A stretch of 41,658 nt of DNA from Desulfobacterales bacterium (GTDB taxonomy: Bacteria > Desulfobacterota > Desulfobacteria > Desulfobacterales > JAHEIW01), in assembly GCA_030145015.1 (NCBI GenBank), contig JAQYWI010000030.1:1-41658 (forward strand). The letters are read 5' to 3'. Shown here in pieces: positions 8,658-17,500 of this stretch. The position numbers and the translations under genes were made by a program. The notes below the pieces were generated by a model that made no database searches, was not told where the DNA came from, and worked only from the letters and a program-made list of their open reading frames with translations. How positions within the stretch are numbered: the stretch's first letter is position 1; the number at the start of each line of letters is the position of its first letter.

Positions 8658-10048
8658 CGCCTTACTCCATCTACATTGTCGATGATGAAGCCGTGGCCCG
8701 CAACGGCCTCAAGCTGGCTTTGAAAAAAAAGAACTATAGCGTGCAGGCTTTTGCGTCGGCCGAATCCGGCCTTGAAGCCATCGATGAGAATCCGCCGGAT
8801 CTGGTGCTGCTCGATATCGGGCTTCCGGGCATGAGCGGTGTGGAAGCCCTCGAAATCATCAAAGCGCGTCATCCTGAAGTCATCATCGTCATGATTACCG
8901 CCTATGAAGATGTGCCCACGGTGGTGTCGTCCATGAAAAACGGTGCCTATGAATATGTGGTCAAACCGATCCAGATGGATGCGCTGCTGGTTATTTTGCG
9001 CAACGCCTTCGAAACCATCGCCATGCGCAAGGAAATTCAGGCCCTGCATGAAAAATGCCTCAAAGAAAATCTGCCCTGTTTTATCGGTGAAAGCAACGCC
9101 ATTCAGGATGTCATGGAACTGGTCGCCAAAGTCGCCCAGAGCCCCGACACGCCTATTTTGATCCTGGGGGACACCGGAACCGGAAAAGAGTTGATTGCCA
9201 AAGCCATTCACTACAAAAGTCCTAATTTTAAAGGGCCCATGGTGGCGGTCAACTGTGCGGCCATGCCCAGGGAGCTGATTGAAAGCGAGCTTTTCGGTTA
9301 TGAGAAAGGCGCCTTTACCGGCGCCGAAAAATCGGGCAAAGAAGGGCTGGTGGAAAAGGCGGTCAACGGCACCCTGTTTCTGGATGAAGTCGCCGACCTC
9401 AGCGCCGAGGCCCAGGTTAAACTGCTGCGGTTTTTGGACGAAGGTGAGTACTACCGCATCGGCGGGACCAAAAAGCGCACGGTTAAAACAAGAATAATAT
9501 CCGCCACCAACCGCGATCTGGCCGGGCTTGTCGAGACGGGTGTATTCAGAAACGATCTTTATCACCGTTTTGCGGTGGTCAAGCTGGAAGTTCCGTCCCT
9601 CAACCGGCGCCGGGATGATATTATTCCCATGGCCAAACACTTTCTGGTGGAGTACAGCCAAAAATTTGAAAAAGCGTTTAGCGGTATTTCCCCGGAGGCT
9701 GAGGCGGCCTTAAAAGAATACGACTGGCCCGGAAACGTAAGAGAGCTCAAAAACCTGATCGAACGCGGGGTTTTGCTGTCCGAAGGACCGCAGCTGATGC
9801 TGGAGGATTTGGGCTTAAAAGAGACCCATGGCCGTGAAGACACCAACCCGCCGAATAACGGTCACGGGCTGCCCCCGGTTTCACCCTCCGGTATAGATTT
9901 TTCAGCCATCATCGAGGACATCGAAAAAAACTATTTTGAAGAAGCCCTCCAGCTGGCCAACGGCAACGAAAGCAAGGCCGCCCTGTTGCTGAACCTAACC
10001 CGTGACAAATTCCGCTACCGCCGCAATAAATTAAATGGCGTCCTTTGA
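8654..10048 (+). CDS. NtrC-family sigma-54-dependent response regulator
   Basis: The 464-residue protein has a receiver domain (1-120, phosphoacceptor D54 in LLDIGLPGMSG), an AAA+ domain with Walker A GDTGTGKE (172-179), the sigma-54 contact loop GAFTGA (219-224), Walker B FLDEVADL and an arginine-rich sensor region, and a Fis-type helix-turn-helix at the C-terminus (NGNESKAALLLNLTRDKFRYR). It should open sigma-54 promoters when phosphorylated by the kinase encoded immediately upstream (4-base ATGA overlap). Likely targets in the window are the two sigma-54 promoters at 6288 and 11385, which share an upstream element. All catalytic motifs appear intact. The final HTH helix is a slightly atypical variant, but the fold is recognisable. 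Confidence 0.95.
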   Translation: MTPYSIYIVDDEAVARNGLKLALKKKNYSVQAFASAESGLEAIDENPPDLVLLDIGLPGMSGVEALEIIKARHPEVIIVMITAYEDVPTVVSSMKNGAYEYVVKPIQMDALLVILRNAFETIAMRKEIQALHEKCLKENLPCFIGESNAIQDVMELVAKVAQSPDTPILILGDTGTGKELIAKAIHYKSPNFKGPMVAVNCAAMPRELIESELFGYEKGAFTGAEKSGKEGLVEKAVNGTLFLDEVADLSAEAQVKLLRFLDEGEYYRIGGTKKRTVKTRIISATNRDLAGLVETGVFRNDLYHRFAVVKLEVPSLNRRRDDIIPMAKHFLVEYSQKFEKAFSGISPEAEAALKEYDWPGNVRELKNLIERGVLLSEGPQLMLEDLGLKETHGREDTNPPNNGHGLPPVSPSGIDFSAIIEDIEKNYFEEALQLANGNESKAALLLNLTRDKFRYRRNKLNGVL

Positions 10049-10128
10049 TAGTGGTCCGTTGTCCGTCGAATACATTTTCCAGCGCATCCTTTTAAGCCTT
10101 TTAGTGCACATCCCTGTTCTGGTCCGAG

Positions 10129-10244
10129 AGTAGGGTCGGCCTCCGTGCCGACCACGAAAAGGCAGAGCCGGTGCTTGCATCCCGATCTCCAGGCGGGGCC
10201 TCTGCGCCGGCCAGCAAAAGGCAGCCGCAGAGGGTTGCTCTACT
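10129..10244. repeat. Dispersed inverted-repeat element, copy 1
   Basis: The element begins AGTAGGGTCGGCC and ends GGGTTGCTCTACT, so its ends are imperfect inverted repeats. Its inner 75 bases (from GGTGCTTGCATCCCGA to TACT) closely match the copy at 18372-18501. The rest of the 10049-10394 gap holds only the vapBC promoter. Confidence 0.75.
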
Positions 10245-10326
10245 TAGTGCCAAGTGCCTAATAAGGTCCAGTATCCAGTAGCCGATACCAAAGATCCTAA
10301 TTTCCCCACTATTTTTTTGTAATTAC

Positions 10327-10360
10327 TTGACAAGTTAAACAGTATACATTATGATGTATA
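10327..10360 (+). promoter_or_regulatory. vapBC promoter with overlapping palindromic operator
   Basis: TTGACA (10327-10332), a 17-base spacer and TATGAT (10350-10355) form a near-consensus sigma-70 promoter. The palindrome TATACATTATGATGTATA (10343-10360) covers the -10 box, and a further ATACATTATG half-site follows. This is where a ribbon-helix-helix antitoxin would bind for autorepression. Confidence 0.75.
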
Positions 10361-10394
10361 TATTAATACATTATGCCATCATGGAGGTATTATA

Positions 10395-10658
10395 ATGTTA
10401 CGAACACAGATTCAGCTGAAAGAAGAACAGATGGAATGGTTGCGTTCCAAGGCAAGGGCCCGGGGAATCTCAGTCTCGCAATTAATCCGTGAGAGCATTA
10501 AATTCTACCTGACTCACGAAGAACACATTCCCGAGGATCGAAAAAGAAAAGCCCTGGAAGCCGTGGGACGTTTTTCTTCGGGTACTTCAGACGTTTCTGA
10601 GCGCCATGATGATTATTTGGCGGAAGCATATGGAAAAGAGGATCGTAATGGAAATTGA
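10395..10658 (+). CDS. vapB: VapB-like ribbon-helix-helix antitoxin
   Basis: The 87-residue protein begins with a ribbon-helix-helix DNA-binding domain: a short beta strand (LRTQIQLKEEQ) followed by two helices with the ISVSQLIRESI pattern, residues 1-45. The remaining polar tail should wrap the toxin. ATG follows GGAGG by 8 bases. Its stop overlaps the start of the PIN-domain gene by 11 bases, the standard antitoxin-toxin layout. It should neutralise the toxin and repress the promoter at 10327-10360. The family is clear; the exact type name (VapB versus another CopG/Arc-type antitoxin) is by association with the PIN toxin. Confidence 0.85.
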   Translation: MLRTQIQLKEEQMEWLRSKARARGISVSQLIRESIKFYLTHEEHIPEDRKRKALEAVGRFSSGTSDVSERHDDYLAEAYGKEDRNGN

Positions 10659-11055
10659 AAATGCATTTATCGATACATCCGCATTTTATGCATTGATGGA
10701 TCGCTCGGACGCACATCATGAAAAAGCAAGGCATTTATGGATCTCCCTTTTGGATGAAGAAAGTCATCTTCAAACGACAAATTACATCATCATCGAGACC
10801 TTGGCCCTGCTTCAGAGCCGCTTGGGTTTTGAAGCGGCCCATATTTACTCCAGCAACATTTTAGGACTTGTAGATATCTTATGGGTCGATGAGCCGAGGC
10901 ACAAGCTGGCTTTCGAACTTTGGCTCGGTCTGGGCAGAAAAAAATTAAGCCTTGTCGATTGTGTTAGTTTTATAACCATGAGGCATTACGAACTGGAAAA
11001 CATATTTGGATTTGACCGTCATTTTGATGAGCAAGGCTTTAAAATATTGGATTAA
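10648..11055 (+). CDS. vapC: VapC-like PIN-domain ribonuclease toxin
   Basis: The 135-residue protein is a PIN domain from end to end. The acidic residues expected to hold the metal are visible: FIDTSAFYAL near the start, IIETLALLQ in the middle, SLVDCVSF, and FGFDRHFDEQGF near the end. Such toxins cleave structured RNAs, often tRNA or rRNA. ATG 10648 is chosen over one 14 codons upstream because GAGG sits 7 bases before it and the PIN fold begins at once. All key acidic residues are present, so the toxin looks active. It lies between the sigma-54 regulator and the protease but has its own promoter. Confidence 0.9.
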   Translation: MEIENAFIDTSAFYALMDRSDAHHEKARHLWISLLDEESHLQTTNYIIIETLALLQSRLGFEAAHIYSSNILGLVDILWVDEPRHKLAFELWLGLGRKKLSLVDCVSFITMRHYELENIFGFDRHFDEQGFKILD

Positions 11056-11105
11056 CTCAAGCAAATCCACCATTCCCCCCTTTCACCACTTTCCGTTATT
11101 CTTTT

Positions 11106-11229
11106 CCTTGAGCCTTGAACCCTGTACCTTATACCTTGAACCCTATACCTTGAACCCTGTACCTTGAACCCTGTACCTTGAACCCTGTACCTTGAACCCT
11201 GTACCTTGAACCCTGTACCTTGTCCCTTG
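11106..11229. repeat. 14-bp tandem repeat array
   Basis: About eight copies of the 14-base unit CCTTGAACCCTGTA, with a few variants (CCCTATA, a shortened CCTTATA), follow vapC. There are no spacers, so it is not CRISPR. The 76-codon reading frame across it on the minus strand is only the repeat translated (VQGTGFK...). The array sits in the 449-base gap before the protease gene. Confidence 0.9.
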
Positions 11230-11247
11230 AACATATTGAATTTATAA

Positions 11248-11292
11248 GGAAAATAGTGCCGATTTTGTGTTATTTTCCACAATATTTTGTGT
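11248..11292 (+). promoter_or_regulatory. Candidate enhancer sites for the sigma-54 activator
   Basis: Two palindromes lie 96-140 bases upstream of the sigma-54 promoter, the usual place for NtrC-type binding: GGAAAATA(15)TATTTTCC at 11248-11278 and CACAATATTTTGTG at 11278-11291. ATTTTGTGT is also repeated directly 22 bases apart (11262 and 11284). No clear counterpart was found upstream of 6288, so this is tentative. Confidence 0.35.
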
Positions 11293-11345
11293 CAAAAGAC
11301 CCAAATTTGCCCGCCTCAACGTCCAATCTCGGCCCACTCCTATAT

Positions 11346-11360
11346 AACTATCTGTAATTA
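11346..11360 (+). promoter_or_regulatory. Conserved upstream element shared with the kinase operon promoter
   Basis: AACTATCTGTAATTA differs by one base from the element at 6250-6264, and its distance to the -24 GG is 41 versus 40 bases. Confidence 0.5.
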
Positions 11361-11384
11361 CTGAACTATTAAAATCTATCCGGT

Positions 11385-11401
11385 TTGGCACGATGCATGC
11401 A
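11385..11401 (+). promoter_or_regulatory. Sigma-54 promoter of the C25 protease gene
   Basis: TTGGCACGATGCATGCA is an excellent -24/-12 element: TGGCAC, ten bases from GG to GC, and TGCA. It lies about 104 bases before the start codon. Downstream similarity to the 6288 promoter continues (AAATAGGTTACGG versus AAATTAGTTGCGG). Confidence 0.85.
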
Positions 11402-11504
11402 AAATAGGTTACGGACTCAAGCGTCATTACGGTTCGATATGGATAAAAAATGAATTCTTTCAATGAATTAAAAAAATTAAGATTAATCGCTTAGCAGGCA
11501 GAGC

Positions 11505-14500
11505 ATGCAACCAAACTTCAACCACATAACATCACACGACACGATGCGAACCCGCGCCGGGTCCCTTGGACTGCGGGCCGTGATGGGGTGGATTGTTTTT
11601 TGCCTGCCATCGGTAAAAAATAAGGTTACGCACCAGAAAAGGAGTCGTCTTTCATCCCGATGGAATATTCGTCATATCCTTGCCTGCCTTATTAGCAGCT
11701 TGGCTTTGATCTTTTTTGCCGGCCCAACTCACGGTGCAATTACAAAAGTTCAGGACGTCGGAACCGCTAATTCATCAGCGAGCGGCACCACCCTTCAGGT
11801 CACCGTTCCAGCCGGCGGGGTGACTGCCGGAAACAGCCTCATCGTCTTGTTTGCCATGGGTGATGTCGCCGGCCCCCCCAGCGTGAGTTGCGCCGATGAT
11901 GCCAGCAACGCATATGGCTCTGCTGACGTTGACTTCACCAAAACGAATGATGCTCGGTTGCTCATCTTTTCGGCCCATAACGTCTCAGCGCTTACGAGTG
12001 GCCAAAAAATCACGCTAACCATCTCCGCAAGTATAACCGATCGGGCAATGTCAGTGGCAGAGTTCAGCGGTCTGGGCCCCACACCCGCCGTTGACCAGAC
12101 CAGTACCTATAGCGCAGTCTCTAAAAATTTCACCTCTGGGTCCGTGTCAACGACTGCGGCCGACGAGCTTCTCATTGGCGGTTTCTCAGCCGACGGTCCG
12201 ACCAGCGACACCTTCACACCAGATACAACCAACGGATGGGCCGCCCTGGGCCGAGACGGAACATCAATCAGAACGATAGACGCTGAATGGAAAGCGGTCA
12301 CGGCCACCGGCACATATTCGGCCGATGGAACAAACTCAAAAGTAAGAAAATGGGCGGGCGCTATTGTCACCTATGCAACACCGGCCATATTGGATCAGGC
12401 CCACTATCGCTGGCGCGAAAACGACGACACCGAGTCGGCCGCAGCCTGGAAGGAAGACGAAGACACAAAGGCGGCCCTTGGAAGAGGCGAAGTCCAACGC
12501 ATTCGCTTTCTGGTGGAAAATGAAGGCGGCATAAGCTCAGGCGGGGTGGCCTATCGACTGGAGGTCGCCGAGACGGCCACCTGCAGTTCCGGAAGCTACA
12601 GCGCGGTGCCCACGGATACCAGCGGCGATTGGCAGATGGTTGCATCCCAACTCGTCGAAGGCGCGGCCACCACCAATTTCGCCGGAAGCCTCACTGACCC
12701 GGGGGGCTACACCTGGGTAGATGGAGAACAGCGAGAAACCAGCAACACTACCGGCCCCATCACCTTAGCCGGCAATGCATTTAGCGAGATCGAATTCTCC
12801 ATCAAAACCACCAGTAGTGTGACCTATGGCGGCGACTATTGTTTTCGCCTGTCTGATGGCGGTGCGCCCCTCGATAAATATTCGGCCTATGCGGAAGCCG
12901 AGGTGCGTTGTGAATTTGAATATCGCCGGCTGCTGACAATAGACAAAGATCAGGTGGGCCTGGACAACAATCCCGGCACCCTGTCAGATTATCCGGTTCT
13001 GGTTCATCTGACCGGCAATTGGCTGAAAACCACCATCGTAGATTCCGTCAACGGGCGGATCGAAGATGCCAATGGCCTTGATATCTTGTTTCGCTATGAT
13101 GGCGGCTCATGTACCAGCGGAAGGCCCTGTGATGCGCTGGATTTCGAGATCGAAAAATATGACGGCACCAACGGCGAACTCATCGCCTGGGTGAGAATCC
13201 CCAGTCTTTCAAAGAGCGCGGACACCGATTTTTACATCTACTACGGCAACGCCTGCGTCACGGATGATTCTCAGAATGCAACCGGTGTTTGGGATGCGAA
13301 CTACAAGGGGGTCTGGCATCTCAAAGAAGACCCCGAGGCTGCGGCACCTCAATTTCTGGACAGCACCTCAAACCCCAACGACGGCACCGCCAATACACTC
13401 GCCACCGCAAACCAGGTGGCCGGACAGATCGACGGCAGCCTGGAGTTTGACGATTCCAATGAGCGCCATGTGTCGGTGTCCGATCATTCCAGCCTGCAGC
13501 TGTCGACAAATATTGCCGTTTCGGCCTGGGTCAATACCAGTGATGCGGAAACGGATACCGGGGTTATCGTTAACAAGTGGAGTTCGGGTACCAGCGCCCG
13601 AAATTATTGGCTGGGAAAACTGGATCAGAACTCAATTGCATTTTTCGTTGATGACACCCAAAGCATAACGGCCGGCTTAAGCCTTATTAACGACGGCGCC
13701 TGGCATCATGTCACCGGGGTGGCGGACGTCGCCAACAGTTTACTGCGAATCTATGTCGACGGGGTTGAGAAAACGACAGCTTCCTACAGCGGAACTTCGC
13801 GAACGGGGACAAATCAACTCCACATCGGGCACGGCTCCGGCGAGAATATTCAGGAATTTGAAGGCATCATCGACGAGGTTCGCGTGTCCAACATTGCCCG
13901 TACGGCTGACTGGATCCAAACCGATTATTACAGTCAATATGATCCCACCAAAGCTGCCGGCTGCACGGACAGTGGATTTATATGTATGGGCAGTGAAGAA
14001 ACCGATCCGGCCACCGCGGTTTCCCTGATTTCCTTTACGGCCCGGGGACAGGGCAACGCGGCGGCGGTAGAGTGGCAGACGGCGCGTGAATTTGACAACC
14101 TCGGTTTTCACCTGTACCGCGCCACCTCACCGGGCGGAACCTATACGCGGCTGACCGACAAGCTCATCTCGGCAAAGGTGCAGCCGGGCAGAGGCGGCAG
14201 CTACAGCTACCTGGATACAACCGTAACTGTCGGCAGCCTGTATTACTACAAGCTTGAAGACATCGACATCTACGGCACCCACACCCTGCACGGGCCCATC
14301 GGCGTGGATTGGGATGCCGACGGCCTGCCCGATGACTGGGAGATCACCCACGGGCTGAACCCCTGGGTCAACGATGCCGATCTGGATTATGACGGCGACG
14401 GGTTGTCCAACTTTGAAGAATACGAACGGGATTTGGATCCCTTTAATCCCGATACAGATGGCGACGGCATCTTAGACGGGGCTGAAGACGGCCGCCTGGA

Positions 14501-17500
14501 GCCGGAAGCAGACAGCGGCTCGCGCACCCTGACCCGCGGCATCGAGGTGCTGGACGAAGATGAAAATGGTGTCACCCTGGAGCTTGTCACCACCGGTTTT
14601 GAAGCCGAAGTGGTTGCGGTCGGCGGACAGGAATTTGAGCAGCTGCATATTGCCGATTATGTACACGGTTACACCGACCGGCTGGGCGCACCCCGGCTGC
14701 CGCTAAAAGGCATCCTGATCGAAGTGCCTGAAGGCCAAGTCGCTGAGCTTTCCGTGCTTAAAACTGAGCTTGAGCCCTATTACGGCTATCGCATCTACCC
14801 GGTGCCTGAAGATGTGCTCGATGCCCAACAGGGCATGGCAGCAGTGGGACAGCAATTTGTACAGGATCAAGTCGCCTACAATGCCGATGGGTTTTATCCG
14901 CAAACAGTGGCCGCACTGGGTCAAAGCTATGTCTTCCGCGATCAGATCAAACAGCAGGTCATCTTTTATCCGCTGGATTTTAATCCGGTCAGCGGTCAAC
15001 TCAACCTGTATAAGCGCATCCGGGTGCGCATCGACTATGTGGAAGATTCCCTGGCCAAAGCCATGGTTGCGCCGGCTGCGCCCTGGCAGCCGCCGCTGTT
15101 AGCTTCTGCTTCTGATGCGCTGAGCAGCGAACAGATCAGTGCCCTGGCGCTGTGGATGCCGCCCCTGGCGATAAACCCCCTGTCGCCGATGCTCTCATCG
15201 ATTGGAACCGCGCTTGCGGCTGTTTGGAGCCCGCCGGAGGGTTTTGGCTCTGCGGTTTACAAAATATCCACCGATGCCGAGGGCATCTACCGCATGGACC
15301 GCACCTTTTTCTCCGGCCGGGGACTTGATGCCGCCCGGATCGACGCCATTGACCTCGAGCAGGTCCGGCTGTTTAACCTGGGCCGGGAGGTCGCCCTTTA
15401 TATCAATGACCAGGGAGCGGCAGGGCGGCTGGATGCGGGGGATTTTATCGAGTTTTATGCTGTTGCCGTCGACGATGCCTACGCCAAATACAGCGCAGAA
15501 AATATCTACTGGATGACGCTGTCGGGCGGTGCGGATTTGCCCAAACGCATGGCAATCGATGATGGCGCCCCGGCCGGCGGGCTGGTCGCTGATGATTTTA
15601 TCGACACCGCCCGCCATGAACAGGACATCATCTACTGGCTCAAGGCCCCGGGGGCCGAAAGCATCGAACGCTGGTTCTTTAACATCTTCGTGCAGGGCAC
15701 CGAACATGCCGGCGGCGGGCAGCCCAGGTCCTTTACCATCTCGGTGCCCGAGCCGCTCAGTTTGGGTACTTTAACGATTTTAATGGCCGGCCAGACCGCA
15801 ACCGATCATGAGGTGCGCGTGGCGATCAACGGCTCCGAGCAAAGCTTTATCTGGTCGGGCATCAGTTATTATGAGGCCGCCTTGGAAGATGTGAACCTGT
15901 TTGCCGGGGACAACACCGTTACCTTGCAGTGTTTAAGTTCTGACGGCAACGACTCGATTGCCGTGGACTTCTTTGAGATCAATTACCGGCGCGATTATGT
16001 GGTCGGGGCGGATAACACGCTTAAGTTTGCCCCCGACAGCGGCAGCCGCTATGTCATCGAGGGCTTTAGCAGCGACACATTGCTGGCCTATGACATCAGC
16101 GACCCTGCTGATGTGGCCAAAATCGAAAACGCGGAGATCAGCGGAACCAACCCCTATAGCTTTGAGTTTGAGCCGGCCACCGCCGGCTCCACCTATCTGG
16201 TGCTTGCATCAGAGGTCAGCAAGATCCCGGTGGGGCTGATCGAGGATACAGCTGCAGACCTGGCCCATAACGCCAACGGAGCAGACTATATTCTCATCAC
16301 CCACCGGGATCTGGGCTGGGATCAAAACGGCGATCAGCTGGCCTGGCTAACCGATCTGGTGGCCCACCGTGAAGACCAGGGTCTTCGAGTGTTTGTGGCC
16401 GACATTGAAGATATCTATGATGAGTTCAGCTATGGCATCAAAAGCCCCCAGGCATTAAAAGACTTTCTTGCCTATGCCTATAGCAGCTGGGATGCGCCGG
16501 CTCCGCAGTATGTGCTTCTGGTCGGTGACAGCACCTATGATCCCAAAGACCACTGGAACGGGGCCGATGCCACCGCCTATCTGCCCACCTATTTGACGTT
16601 TACCGAACACAAGGGTGAGACGGTCACCGATCAGTGGTTTGTAACCCTTAGCGGTGAGGACGCCGTCGCCGACATGCATATCGGGCGGCTGCCGGCCGCC
16701 GATGCCGCCCAGGCCGCTGGAATGGTGGCCAAGATTCTAACATATGAGACGACCCCCAGCAGCAAATTTAGCGATCCCAATGCCTGGGAGAAAAACATAT
16801 TGCTGCTGGCCGACAACCAGCGGGCGGGGGAAAGCTTTCTTTATGAGGCCGACTTTGCCAGCATGAACGAAGATGTCGCTGCCATGCTGCCGGCGGTCAT
16901 GAACCCGTATGAGGGCTATCTGGGCATCCACTATAATTCTGCCGCGTTTTTAACTGATTTTATCACCACCACCCTTAACAATGAAGGGGCGTTGATGGTC
17001 AACTACGCCGGACACGGAGCCACCCAGGTTTTCGCCGAAGAGCATATCTTTGATGCGGCCGATGTCGCCGCTTTGACCAACGCCGACAAGCTGCCGTTTT
17101 TTGTGTCCATGAGCTGTGAGACGGGCTTTTTTGCCTATCCGGAAAACTGGTTTTATCCCTCGCTGGCCGAAACACTGCTGCGATCCCCGGCCGGCGCGGT
17201 GGCGGCCTTGATGCCCACCGGCATGACCAGCACCGAAAGCCAGCGCATTTTAAACAGCGCGCTGTTTGAGCATATTTTTAGCGAAAACATCCGGCAGCTG
17301 GGTCCGGCAATTGCCGCAGCCAAACAAACGTTACTTGCCAATGGCGATGCCTATTTTGAACAGGCTGCCAGCACTTTTTTGCTCTTTGGCGATCCGGCCA
17401 TGGTGCTCAAAGTACCGCTGCCGCATATTCCCAAAGGCGTGACCGTTGAGCGCCGGGATGGCAAGGTGCGCATTGGCTGGCAGGCAGTCCTAGATTGTGA

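Noticed and set aside
8306..9661. A 451-codon open frame on the minus strand
   Set aside because: It lies antisense to the kinase end and the NtrC-type gene, which have complete domain motifs; its translation is His/Phe/Gly-rich with no recognisable fold, as expected from antisense of GC-ending codons.
11106..11229. CRISPR-like array
   Set aside because: The 14-bp units are contiguous with no spacers and no cas genes are present; it is a simple tandem repeat.
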